A stretch of DNA of 64,000 nucleotides from Dactylonectria macrodidyma (taxonomy: Eukaryota > Ascomycota > Sordariomycetes > Hypocreales > Nectriaceae). The stretch spans positions 4,712,001-4,776,000 of the forward strand of contig JAGMUV010000001.1 of NCBI GenBank assembly GCA_020744425.1, in the 5' to 3' direction. Position 1 is the stretch's first letter. Each line of letters begins with the position of its first letter. The translations under genes were made by a program, and so were the position numbers. Shown here piece after piece: positions 11,021 to 22,345 of the stretch. Below the pieces are notes generated by a model. The model made no database searches and was not told where the DNA came from. It saw only the letters and a program-made list of their open reading frames with translations.

Positions 11021-13584
11021 ATGAAGTCTTCTTTCGCTATGTTGGCGCTTGTCGCCAGCCTCGGCGAGGTTTCTGCTACTGTAAGTTCTTCACATCCTTT
11101 AACCCCAATACCAACTACAACATACTAACAACTCTTTTCTAGTTCGGCAAGTGGAAGGATGCTTCCAAGTACACCACTCCCGGAAACAGCAACAACCAGT
11201 GTGACGACACCCAGAAGGGTGGCTGGAACTGGGACGACCTCGATGTCGGCAACTTCGACAGCTACAACGATTGGAACTTTAGCGGCGGCTGGTCCTGCCA
11301 GCAAGATTCCCGCAAGCGTAGCTTGGATGGCCGCACCTTTGGCAAGTCTATTTCCGGCAGCTGTGGCTCCGATGCTTCCACTGCTCCCTCTTTCAGCTGC
11401 GGTAGCTCTGGCAACTCTGTCAGCAGCTTCTCCGTTAAGACTTTCGATATTCGCGTCGAGTTCGACTGCCGCATGGAGTTCCACTACGAGATGAACGACG
11501 GCTCCACTTGCAAGCAGTCCGCCGACTGCTCCTCCGAGGGTACCACCATTGACAACACCCAGTGCGGTGGTGCCAAGAAGGTCACCTTCGTCTACCCCGT
11601 CCAGGACAAGCCCAAGAGCAACTGTGAGATCGAGATCCCCTCCATCGACTTCGACTGTGACGACTCCGACACCACCTCCACCGTTCCCGTTGTCGAGCAG
11701 TCTTCCACCATTCCCTACGGCTCCGGCGAGACCTCCACCGTCCCCTATGGCGGCGAGACCAGCAGCATCCCCGTCGGTCAGGACACCACTGTTCCCTATG
11801 GCGGCGAGACCACTTCTGTCCCCGTTGAGGGCGAGACCACCACCCCCTACGGCGGCGACTTCACCACCCCCGCTGGCGGTGAGACCACCAGCATCCCCGT
11901 CGCTGAAGAGACCACCTCTGTTCCCGTCGAGGGTGAGACCTCCACCGTCCCCGCTGAGGGCGAGACCACCACCGTCCCCGCTGAGGGCGAGACCACCACT
12001 GTTCCCGCTGAGGGCGAGACTACCACTGTTCCCGCTGAGGGCGAGACCACCACTGTTCCCGCTGAGGGCGAGACCACCACTGTCCCCGCTGAGGGCGAGT
12101 CTACCGTCCCCTACGGCGGCGAGACCACCACTGTCCCCGTTGCCACCTCTGACAACTCGGGCGAGACCACCAGCGTTCCCGCTGAGACTGTCCCCGCTAC
12201 CGAGGCCACCACCTATGTGACCACCTTCGATAGCACCTCGACTGTCTTCACCACCACCATCCACACCATCACCAGCTGCGGCGAGGAGGTCACCAACTGC
12301 CCCGCCAGCTCCGGCACTGTCGTCGTCGTCACCGAGACCATTGCCCTGAGCACCACTGTCTGCCCCGTCACTGAGACTCACACTGCTCCCATCGAGACCC
12401 AGCCCGTTGGTGAGACCACCTCTGTCCCCGCTGCTGGTGAGACTACCTCCGTTCCCGCTGAGGGCGAGTCCACTGTTCCTGCTGAGGGCGAGACCACTTC
12501 CGTTCCCGCTGCTGGTGAGACCACCTCTGTTCCTGCTGAGGGCGAGACCACCATCCCCTACGGCGGCGAGACCACCTCCGTCCCTGTTGCCACTTCCGAC
12601 AACTCTGGCGAGGGCACCACCTCCATCCCCGCTGAGGGCGAGACCACCTACCCCGCTGTTCCCACCACCCTCACCACCGTCTACGACAGCACCTCTACCA
12701 TCTACACCACCAGCGTCAAGACCATCACCAGCTGCGGTGCTGAGGTTACCAACTGCCCTGCCGACTCTGCTACCGTCGTTATCGTCACTGAGACTCTTGC
12801 TGTGTCCACCACTGTCTGCCCCGTTACCGAGACCCAGGTCCACACTCCTGATGTCACTGCTAGCGACAGCTCCCCTGATGCCACTGCCAGCGACAGCTCT
12901 CCTGCCACCACCAGCGCCCCCGCTGATGGTGATTCTTACGATGTCCCTGCTGTTGTCCCTAGCTGCTTGAACACCTTCCTCGACTACGTTGAGGACTGCG
13001 AGGACAACACCGACACCGCCTGCTACTGCCCCAACCAGGACTTCGTCAACAAGGTCTTCTCTTGCCTGTACGCTCACGCTGAGTCCGACGATGTCGTTGC
13101 CCAGGCCGTCTCCTTCTTCCAGGGCCTTTGCGCCGACTACGTCAGCGAGAACCCCGTCATCGCTACCGGAGCCGACAGCGTCACCAGCATCATCACCGTC
13201 ACCGGTACCACCATCATCACCTCTGCTCACTACACCACCGTGGTTGTTGCCACTACCGTCACTGAGCCCTGCGTCGAGTCTGGCACCACCATTGAGGGCA
13301 GCAGCACTGTCAAGACCGTCTCCACCGAGCTCACCATTCCCCAGGTCGCCTTCACCACTGGTGTCTCTGGCGGCGTTGGTGTTGTCGCTCCCTCCACCAC
13401 CGCTCCCGGCGCTCCTTACGCCACCGCCTCTGGCACTCTCATCACCAAGGCCCCCAGCGGCACTGGTGGTATTGTCATCCCCACTGCCACCACCGCTCCT
13501 GGCGAGGTTCCCGTCGGCAGTGGCGCTGGCCGCAACGGCATGGGCTTCGCCGCTGCCATCTTGGCTATCGCCTTTGCCCTGTAA
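11021..13584 (+). CDS. Mad1-like GPI-anchored adhesin with Thr/Pro repeats and CFEM-like domain
   Basis: Two exons (11021-11080, 11143-13584). The 62-nt intron starts GTAAGT and has a TACTAAC branch site. Product 833 aa. Order: signal peptide (MKSSFAMLALVASLGEVSAT); Cys-containing N-terminal domain (about 21-200); long Thr/Pro/Glu region with repeats of the GETTTVPAE type (about 205-620), interrupted by two copies of a module with paired Cys (TITSCG..VTNCP..TTVCPVTET, about 377-433 and 528-585); CFEM-like domain with six Cys (about 622-690, ACYC core); Ser/Thr linker; C-terminal hydrophobic tail (GMGFAAAILAIAFAL) after a small-residue stretch, as for a GPI signal. This order matches Metarhizium MAD1, which mediates spore adhesion to host cuticle. 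Role in surface attachment is inferred. Codon use is strongly C-ending, implying high expression. Could also be a MAD2-type or other wall protein. Confidence 0.85.
11929..12090 (+). repeat. six perfect-length 27-bp tandem repeats inside the adhesin gene
   Basis: Six consecutive 27-bp units, each encoding EGETTTVPA with mainly synonymous differences (plus one Thr-to-Ser change). Such in-frame coding minisatellites commonly vary in copy number between strains. Confidence 0.9.
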
Positions 13585-15764
13585 GGGGTTGATGTGCACT
13601 GCACATACTCTTTTGTTTTCCTTGCTGTCCATAGATCGAGGTCTTAAGTATTCGAGGAGGAGCATATCTGTATGGAAGATGTACACTCCCTGGTCTGGAG
13701 GATGTTGACGCTTCAGAAGAAGCCAATGCTTCTCAAAACAAACATGTATCATTCTTACGATCCTTACGAACATAAACATTGGTGTGGACTGGAGGGCATC
13801 TTTTCTGGATCCCCTTTATTGAGCCGAGGGAGCAAGCAACAAAATCACAAAAAGAGCAGGGGATTAACCGGCCGAGCCGAAATGCCTAGAAACGCATATA
13901 TACCCGCTGGCTGGTTTGTGTAATCTTAATATTGACTGATTTTCTATTTATCTTGAATCAATTACCAACCAGGTGCTCGCTACTTGACTGCTTCCTCGTG
14001 ACGACGATGCTATCGATCTTCAGTAAGCCCAATGGAATGGACTCCCCGATTAGTGCACCCATTCCAAGCTCGGACAGCTCCCTTTGCGGTAAGCTCATGG
14101 GGAGAGTATTCGTCTGCCCCGAAGACCAGCCTTTTATGACGCAATTGTGGTTTCACGCGATACCTCTTCGCCGAACCTGAAGATGGGATGGAGGCGAGGT
14201 CGTCGCTGGGGTTTCAAATCTCGGATGTACTCATCCGGCAGAAACTTGGGATAAAGAGGAATAGGTATGAGAGGTTTGTCTCAGGGAGATGTCTTTGTGA
14301 CTCGACACATGTGCCCCTGGTTGCGTTTCGTGGGTGCTTCTTGGTTCGCGGGAGATCATTGTTGATCCCTCAGGTGCAGTCGGTTTGATGTCTGGATGGA
14401 AACAGGCTCTGATCGAATGCGTCATGATGCGATTGTATGTGCTCGTCGAGTTTCAGGGCTGTCGATGCGTATGGTGCCACTGGACATCGGTTGTTCGTTG
14501 CGACCTAAGATCTTGGCTACCTATGGAGGTCTTTGCACGAGTTTCACTGAGAATCAGTTGATCGCTTGACTCTGGGAATGTGACCTAGCCTATGGCTTTT
14601 GTCCAAGTATTTTCTTGGTGCCATTTTTGGAGCGGAAAACTAATAATCGAGGCTGGGAAGATAACGATGGCGTCTACTGAGCGTAGGTCGATCGGGCGGG
14701 ACTATCGAACGAAGCCGGCCTAAAGTTCTTAGCCAAGATTGAAGCTGATCTATCATACTTTGGGCCGGAATGTAAGGACTTGAAATCGTAATAAGAGCGG
14801 AGAGACACCGTTGCAGAGAAATATGGTAGCGGCGTCCGCGACCTGGCAGTGGTGGTGAAGCGCCGCCTGGGACACAGCGATTTTACCCAACCATTTAAAC
14901 TGGATAAGGAATCTGGGAAACAAGGTTAGTTGACGATGTAGTTCGAATGCCTTAAGGAAGAGTAGTGGCTGCTTTGACATTGAACGCCAAGTCTTGAAGT
15001 TGTGCCTTTTCATTTGACCGACGTTTGCCTACACTTGCCCAAAGAAAACTGCTGCTTGTCGGCGTGTCCTCTATTCCAAGCTACATTGACTTGAATCGCC
15101 CTCAACCTCGGGTGCGAAGGCTCCCCAACCTTCTAGGTCTCATTCACCTATCTGTCAGGGATACACAGCTCTAGATGGCAGCGAAGAGAGAGTGGCGGAA
15201 TGTCGACCGACACGATCTGGTCAAACCTGCGACAGCTTTGGTGTTAGAGGTCTAGATTGTGAATGCAAAACGACGTGCTAGCTTCGATGTCCATCTCACA
15301 TCTGTTTTTGTCAGGTTAATTGATGGGTAAGAGCCGTCGCAGGTGGTAGATAGTTGCCGCTTGAGAGTGACGTATCTGCAATGGAGATGATGCATCCCAA
15401 CCATCCGTCTTTGTTGTGAACAATAGAGATAAGTAGAACATGAGCGGTCTATTTAGATCCAGCCTCCTCTGTAAAATCGTACTAGCCGTAAGCACAATAT
15501 GCAATTAAAACCGTCCCGAGTTCAGCTGGTCAGAGTTGGCCCTATCATGTCTTCGGCATATGTAAGACATGCCGCTTGAACCGGACGCCATTCCACTTCG
15601 CGGGCCCACGATTCGACAGATTTCAGCCACATCATCTAGGCTACCTTAGATACGTGAATATGAGGTCTTAAGTAACGGGACCGAGAGTGAGACAACGTGC
15701 ACTGTCGCCTAGGCGGTGTGCTACCGAGGGTGCGTCTTGGGGTGATACGAGGTTCAACATACAA
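13585..15764. other. intergenic, no gene seen
   Basis: About 2.2 kb between the adhesin and the P450 relic. Several short ORFs without motifs; no tRNA-like or repeat structure noticed. Confidence 0.45.
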
Positions 15765-17670
15765 ATGGCATGCGTCACCGCTGTTGTCTCTGAATCTTTC
15801 CTTTTCTCTGCACTATCGGATTGCAGCCGAAAATTCGCAAGGGCTGTCCCTACCTTTGACTCTGGGAACGCGTCTGTTCTCGCAACTGTTTTCCTCACGG
15901 GCATCTTGCTTCATGTTGGAGTATTCCATTGGGGAGAATGGGATCCTTTCGCAACCAAGCTCGCCGCCACCTTCGGCGTTGTCTATGCCTCCCTCATCGC
16001 ATTCCAGCTATTTTTGAGTTCTAGGGATATTTGGAACCTCAGCCCCCTTCTTCGCGTTCACAGGCGGAATTTATTCCAGCATGGTGGTGCACAGGTTTGC
16101 CTTTCACCCCCTGGGCAAATTCTAGGGACCATATCTGGCTCGTTTATCGTCCTTCTACGGCATGACCTAGATTTTGAAAAGGCTCCAGTTGTACGGAGAG
16201 ATGCAGAACCTGCATGACACTTATGGTGACATTGTACGGATAGGTATGAAGGGAACAATAGCCCAGAAAACTGATTCGATAGCTGACATCTTCTAGGGCC
16301 GTCCGAATTGTCGATTGCAATACCTGGTGCATTTGAAGTCATTCATTAAAATTCCAGCCCATGCTCCAAAGGCCCATGGTATAATCTGAGTCTTCCAATG
16401 ATCCCTCTTCTCAACACAAGGAGCAAGGCCGATCACACCCTGAAGCGAAAGCCATGGGCTCAGGGATTTAATTCCGTAGGTAAGAGCTCCAAATTTGGAT
16501 TGCGAATACATTCATTCCAATCACATTGCTCCATTGAGCTGACGCATGACCTAGCTATTCGAAACTACGAACACAGAGTCGACCACCATACGCGCCTCCT
16601 GATGAAGAGGAATGATGAAACTTCCAGCCACCATTAGATGTTTCCCTGTGGTGCAACTTCTATGCGTTCGACGTCATGGGAGATCTTGCTTTTGGAAAGA
16701 GCTTCAACATGTTGAAAGACGGCGTCAAACATTTCTTCCTGGAGTTGACGCATCGCTCCACGATACTTGTCACGCTGTTTGGCAAGTGTTCTTGGTGCTG
16801 ACTACTTATACAGAGCATCCATATTATGACGTATCAGCGGGAAAAGTTCTTGGACTGGCTACGACAGCAGGTTAAAGAACGAGCCGAGGTAATTCCCGGA
16901 CCTGGCTGGTAGTTTGTCTCGCTAATGACTAGACAGAACGAACCAGACGTTTTATCTTGGATATTGAGTGCATCCAGAGAAGTTGGGAAGCCCTCAAAGG
17001 AGCACGAGCTAGACCTCCTTGGAGAGGCAAACCTCATTGTAGTGGCTGGGAGTTAGACAATTACCTTCAATCTAGTGGGCGTGATCTGTCGCTGACCATT
17101 GACCATTGACACGACAGCTGCGGCCATGACTTGCACTTTGTTCGAATTGGCATGCCACCCTGAAGTTTGTCGCAAACTGCAAGAAGAGATTGACGGATAT
17201 TTCGCGACACACGAGACAACAGACTTCTCAGAGCTTCCCAAGCTCAAATACTTGCAGGCAGTCATTGACGAAGCGTTTCGTCTTCACCCCACCGTCCATC
17301 CGGATTGAAACGGACCACTCCCCCCGAAGGCTTGTAAATTGGGGGTGTCTTTATCCTTGGAGACATGATCGTCCAGATTCCTACATACACGACCATGCGA
17401 GGTAAGCGATGCAGTTTCTCTTTGGTGCGCAAACAATTGGAAACGGGGTTGCTAATGTACTGCGATGTGTGCTATATAGGGCGATACTCTTGGCCAGGAA
17501 AGCAACTTGCTCTCATGGAAATCCGGCATGTCATTAGTCAAATCGTTCACAAGTACGATGTCAGCTTCGCACCCGGACAGACTCCGAAGGCCTTCATTGA
17601 TGGGGAGTTGGATGGATTCACTCTTGTTTGTCCGAAGTTGGATCTTGAGTTTGAAACAAGAAGCCTCTGA
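15765..17670 (+). pseudogene. cytochrome P450 relic
   Basis: Degenerate copy of a microsomal P450 of the large fungal secondary-metabolism type. In order: N-terminal membrane segments (ASVLATVFLTGILLHVGVFHW and a second helix); the GEMQNLHDTYGDIVRI region; an intron; GPSELSIAIPGAFEVIH; a CSKGPWYNL motif; FYAFDVMGDLAFGKSF; an I-helix DTTAAAMTCTLFELA; a K-helix EAFR; and the heme region. Breaks seen: TAG at 16168-16170, TAA at 16347-16349, TAA at 17335-17337; frameshifts near 16600-16640 and 17295-17310; an I-helix intron without a usable AG acceptor; loss of the meander between PTYTTMR and the heme loop. The heme ligand Cys is Trp (TGG, 17491-17493) in RYSWPGKQLALME. Some stops (CAG or CAA to TAG or TAA) fit repeat-induced point mutation. 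Not functional. Confidence 0.9.
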
Positions 17671-18078
17671 CCGATTTAGAAGCACAGAGATTACTTGTAG
17701 TGTTTAGTAGGGGCGTTAAGAACGGTATTGCACATCTACTCGAGACTTTGCATATGAGAACTGTTGACGTGTGCCCTGTCTCCTTCTGAGCGATGCTTTG
17801 GCTTACTGGACTTTGAATTTGTCAAAATGAAGCTGGGTTGGAGGCCGCGGTCCCTTGGGGTTTAGCAACAATTCACACAGCTCTCGCCGAGTATTGGCCG
17901 ACAAGCACCCTATACCCCCTTCACAACTGTTTCTCGCTGACTTTACTGTTCACCCTTCATTGACCAAGCTTCCGCTTCAACTCGTTTCCTATACGGAATT
18001 TTCTAGCTGTTCTGATTCAACATGAACCCTCCGTCCATCGCTGTCTCCTGCCGCTGACGGCAAAATAACGGATGTTCG
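17671..18078. other. intergenic between P450 relic and propeptide-only gene
   Basis: About 400 bases. I looked here for a leftover M36 peptidase domain downstream of the minus-strand propeptide gene and saw none. Confidence 0.5.
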
Positions 18079-19460
18079 TCACCAGGGTGTGAATCGTAAT
18101 CTGCCACCCAAGGGATCAAAACAACCGTAAGTAGACGCGTCATTGAAATCGAGAATCTGTGAGTTAGTGGTAGTCTCTATACATGCGTCATAACCGGTTG
18201 CGTTGAAGTCACCGAAGCGTACTTTGAAGTACCATCCGTGTGTGTATCCTGATGTGTATCCTGATCCTTCGATTCGTATTTCTCTGCAAGAGGCGGATTC
18301 GGCCGTTACCTGCGGTTCAGAATCCCCCTCCTTGATGCCAGTAACTGCCCATAACTTTGGCCGATAGATTGGTATTTTAGACTTCTGATTTAAATCTTCG
18401 TTAGGGTATCTACCCGGCTTTGGAGGCAAGAGCTTTGCCTTTGCATGCTTGATATCGAAAGGAAGAGAAAGCGCTTTGACCACACCCTCTAGAGCTTCTA
18501 GAATATTCTTTTCAGATTTTTTTCGTTGGCCAGAAGAAGCGTCTTTCTGATCGGGGGCTCCGGGTGTGAATTGCCTGGGACTAAAACAACCCCCTTCCCG
18601 CATGGCGTAAACGTCGAGAACTTGTGTGTTGGTTGTAGCGTCTATGTAGGCAAGGTAATTATGGCCTGGTGAGCTGATTCGGATCTCCCATGCGTACACA
18701 AGTTGTCCTCCTTGCCCGCGGGATAGGCAAAACTCAGCTTTAGGGTCTGAATAAACCCCCTTGATGCCGGTGAACGTGTAAGACTTGGGAATCTTCCGAC
18801 CGTTGAGCTCCTTATATTCAGTATCCGGCGTAGCTTCTGGCTTAGCATCCTTTAGATTAATAGGGATAGCCAAGGCTTTGAACAAGCCTCTTAGAGCTTC
18901 AAGAGGATCCATATCGAACCGGTTTTGAGGACCTGAAAATAGGAACATCTGATCCTCAATTTTCCGATACTCAAAACGCCCCCCATAAGCAAGGACGTCA
19001 CCATTAGAATCAATCTGTATGTTTAATTGGCACTCTTCCCGCCTTTTCGCAGTAAGGAGCGTGATTCAGGACTTACATTGACGGTCATGCGAGCATCTGG
19101 TATCACTACGTCCTCCTGAAGCTGCAGGAGCTGAACATGGCCGACGCCGTCGGCGCTAATATAATAGTCTGGGGTCAGCCTGAATGTCCCTAGAGGATGC
19201 AGGGCCTTGACAAAGTTGAAAGCTGTTTCCAAATAATCGGCGCCTTTTTCGGACGATTTAGGCTCTGGCAGCTGATCAGCTGGGTAGTAACAGTACAGTG
19301 ACTTGGACGGTGATGTGCTGGTGGCGACGAGGTCGTTCTGTGGGGGTTCGATCGCGTTAAGAACGCCATCACGGCGCTTCTTATCAAAGCCGTCATGCCA
19401 GGTGGGAAAAGCGTTCACTGCTACTAGGCACAAAAGCCCTAGAATGAGAATGAAGCGCAT
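18079..19460 (-). CDS. secreted stand-alone fungalysin propeptide protein with duplicated C-terminal half
   Basis: Two exons on the minus strand (19460-19077 and 19014-18079; 62-nt intron), 439 aa. Start is the ATG of MRFILILGLLCLVAVNA, a clear signal peptide. Residues about 70-150 match the fungalysin FTP propeptide (YYISADGVGHVQLLQ, then NGDVLAYGGRFEY). The second propeptide part (ALxGxxKALxxPxxxxxAK ... TGIK ... TNTQVLD) occurs twice, about 163-281 and 298-436, and both copies end in GCFxP. There is no M36 domain: no HEXXH, and the frame ends in a natural stop. The intron sits at the same place as intron 1 of the complete fungalysin 5 kb away (after the Val-Asn of the ...VN motif), so the two are paralogues. 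Six Cys (one in exon 1, five in exon 2), mostly in the duplicated region, suggest disulfides in a mature secreted protein. Free propeptides of this class can inhibit or chaperone their enzyme; inhibitor function here is inference. Confidence 0.8.
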
Positions 19461-20561
19461 TTTGGGAAGTGCCTGAAAGTGTGGTTGTATGAGGGGGCGT
19501 TTGACAAGTGCGAGATGAAATGCAGTCAATGTGATATAAAAGTGTGAAAGAGAAATGTTTTCAATTTCTTTTTAGAGCGAGATGGGCTTTAAATAGATAG
19601 ATATCCTCATGTTGGTGAATTCTATTCAGGTCGAATGTGCGTCTATGAAAGTTGAGCCCAACAACCACCTTTGTTAGTCGGTTTTTTTTTCTGTAGCCTT
19701 TGAAGTACAAACTATAATGGTGAATTGCCCAAACGTAACGAAAAGAACCCGTATTGTCGGCTTCGGCGTTCTATCTAAGTTTGAGAATTGGATGCTGAGT
19801 CTTGTTAAGTAAGTTAGCCAAGCGGAGTAACTGAGCCTGGGCAATGAGTAACTAGGTAGGTTTGGCACGCCTCCATCTCAAATCCGCTGAGAAGGAAGGC
19901 TGCCCTTTTTTGCAGTTATGGATTGGGTCATTGCAAAAGCGAAACCAATTGAAGACAGCGCACAACCAAGAATGAAACCCCATTCGGAACGGTTACTTTG
20001 GTGATCGCGGTGACTGTGGATGGTGGTGTGGAAATTTGCCGCCAGCTAGTGTTTTATTCAAGAAGCAAGTTTCAAGTCGCGTTGGTTTTGTATGTTGAGA
20101 TGCGCGACAGTGAAGAGTCAGGATTGCTGCCACAGGCGGCTTCTCAAGCGCTTTGGAGAATTAGGAATTGCCCTGTAACTTTGGTGGCCACGCCAGCGCT
20201 ATTGCCAGTCCCCCCCCCTGTAGCACCCACTAAAGAAAGCCATTTTTAAGCGCGCGTCTCAAACATGGGGGGCCATCGGCACCTATAAAAATTGTGCCTC
20301 CACAGTCACAGCATCAGTACCAAACCATCAATCTCACCTTTTCATTGCATTCCGTCAGCAACTACCCAAACCTCAAAACCGGCCAACCCATCAGTGAGAC
20401 CTAAGCTTCTAATAGCGCAAGTGCCGTTTGGTTTTATGCGGTAGGCGATAGTGTCCATCGGAAAACCTGTGCAAGGTATTTGACTATCCAACATCGTAAG
20501 GAAGGCAGCTGCCCCTCTTCTGAGCCCGGCTTCTAACTTTCAATATCCTGTTAGTCAAGAG
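19461..20561. other. divergent intergenic region
   Basis: Between the minus-strand propeptide gene and the plus-strand small Cys-rich gene. A TATA-like TATAAAA lies at about 20283-20290 on the plus strand, followed by a pyrimidine-rich segment, consistent with the promoter and leader of the small gene. Confidence 0.5.
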
Positions 20562-20759
20562 ATGTGTACTTCCATGTATATAAAATACACCTGCGGCTGC
20601 AAGGATGAGATGGAATTCATCCAATGCTCGGAGCGCGGGGGAACCAACGTTAAATGCAATCCGGTGACCAAAGCATGGGGCAAGGATTCGCTCAACTTTT
20701 GTCCCAGGCACTTGGTCAAGCCAGCAGCGGCAGCGAAATACACGAGCTATGACACTTGA
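20562..20759 (+). CDS. small intracellular Cys-rich protein, 65 aa (CGC...C...C...CxxH pattern)
   Basis: Single exon. Contains KYTCGC, EFIQC, VKCNPV and FCPRHLV: five to six Cys plus a His (CPRH) spaced like a small zinc-binding fold. Similar short fungal proteins starting MCxxxYxxYxCGC and ending CPxHL are common and uncharacterised; I place it there from the Cys pattern. No signal peptide. A second in-frame ATG (MYIKYTC) four codons in is an alternative start. A TATA-like box lies about 275 nt upstream. Function unknown. Confidence 0.65.
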   Translation: MCTSMYIKYTCGCKDEMEFIQCSERGGTNVKCNPVTKAWGKDSLNFCPRHLVKPAAAAKYTSYDT

Positions 20760-20929
20760 AGACCAGTGCATCAAGTGGGTAGCTAAAGCAAAGTGAATTG
20801 AGAACCTCTATAATCTATCGAACAGTCTCTAACTATAATTGCCAACGATGTATCTCTATCAAACGCTCAGACAGTCTATCTATAATACAATAACAATACA
20901 AACCTTGGAAAACGTGGTTTCTTTCTAGA

Positions 20930-22345
20930 TTAGTTGACTTTGAGTGTGATTGGCACTGCCCATGGGACCCTGCCGACCATCTGTGCCTCGCCTTCAAAAA
21001 AGTCGAATACAGGCGTCTGGGCAATCCTGGATGCTGAATGGTTGGCCATGAAGCGCTGCAACGACTGGACAGAGAAGACGCATCGATCCAAAAACTTGTG
21101 CACCCCAGTCTGCCAGGTTGCCATTGCCGTGACGTTTCCTGCGAGCTTCCGCCCGGCCGTGACGGCCAAGTATCTCGCATCTTGGTATGTCTGGAACGCC
21201 GAAGCGAGTTGCGACCTGCTAGGTGTGGCTTCTGGGTCTTGTGACGAGGAGCGAGCTTGCTCGGCGGCTTTGTGAAGCTCATTGACGAGGGCCACGACGT
21301 CTATGATGCCGTTGTTGCAGCCCGCAGCCGTGCTCGGTGTGAACTTGTGGGCGGCGTCTCCTGCGAGAACGACGCGGCCGTCCCAGCTCCAGTGCTGAAC
21401 GACTCCCTCTTCGAGACTGACGAGTCCGGACTGCATCTTTGCCTTGTATGCGTGACGCAAGCTTAGCTGCCCATTTTGAAGCAGGGGCAAATCGCCCCAT
21501 CGTTCTATCAAGTCGTCTTGGTCCGACTCGGTGAAGCGAATGCGTTCCCGGGTCGGCTTGTCGAGCCGTTCGTAGACGCCGATGACGGCCGAGTCTTGAC
21601 CCGCGAACAGTTGAGTGGCGAGATTGCGGCCGTGGGTCTCGCATGTTGTGCCGGCCTGAAGACCAGAGGAAATAGAGGTTGGAAATCGGATCCAGAGCGC
21701 TCTGTAGGTAGTTAAGAAGGGCTTCTCGTCGTTGATGTCTGGCGAGCTAGCCTCAAGGGCGAGGTTGCGCATGCAGTCCCTGATCAGGCTGTGGGCGCCG
21801 TCGGCAGCGATGATGATGGATCCGGCGTATGCAGTGCCGTCGGCGCAGTTGACAAGAACACCGTCCGAGGTTTCGTTGATGCTGGATACCTTTTTGTTGG
21901 GTAGCATCTTGGCCTTGGCGTCGGATGGGAGACCTTCGTACAGTGATTTCGTGAGTTGGTGTCGACTAATGACCCTTGGATGGGCACCGAAGCTGTGATG
22001 CGATTAGAACTGATGCACCCAGCCAAGCAGGGCACGCGCGTCGACTTACTTCTCCATATCCAACTCAAACCATTTCATGTCGCCAAGGGGACGACCATTG
22101 TGGTCGATGCGGTTGATGGTCCCAAGCGGCGAGCTAACGCTCTCAAGGACGCCTCGCAGCCCCAACTGATACAGCGTCCGCAGCGCCATCGGGAGCAAGA
22201 CCAAGTTGGACCCGGCATCGACGACGATGTTCGGACGGCGCTCGAGCACCAAGAAATCAATGCCTGCTCGTGAAAGAGCGTGAGCAGCCGTAAGGCCGAC
22301 GGGGCCGCCGCCGACGATGATGGCTCTGAACTGGGTAGAGGTCAT
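20930..22345 (-). CDS. FAD-dependent monooxygenase (class A flavoprotein, PaxM-like)
   Basis: Two exons (22345-22050, 21992-20930; 57-nt intron ending CACAG), 452 aa. N-terminal Rossmann motif IIVGGGPVGLTAA and the ELER-type acidic residue (LVLERRP); the central DG motif is ADGAHSLIRDCM; the FAD ribityl GD motif is GRVVLAGDAAHKFTPSTAAG followed by CNNGIIDVVALVNEL. These are the three signatures of group A aromatic or prenyl-type hydroxylases found in fungal meroterpenoid and polyketide pathways. The intron sits early, as in many members. No signal peptide; a C-terminal membrane segment is not obvious. Substrate unknown. No PKS, NRPS or prenyltransferase is visible in the window; the only other metabolism genes are a dead P450 (15.8 kb) and a distant LaeA-like gene, so it is not clearly in a living cluster. 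Confidence 0.85.

Noticed and set aside
11549..12970. Pro/Ser-rich plus-strand ORFs overlapping the adhesin in another frame
   Set aside because: Frame-shifted shadows of the Thr/Pro repeats; no start context or independent motifs.
11125..13779. 884-codon minus-strand ORF as a gene
   Set aside because: It is the mirror of a well-supported two-exon sense gene with signal peptide, CFEM-like region and GPI tail. The Gly/Asp/Ser composition is what C-ending sense codons and repeats produce on the other strand.
17671..18078. Peptidase-domain remnant downstream of the propeptide-only gene
   Set aside because: No HEXXH, GMGEGW-like or other M36 motif in any minus-strand frame.
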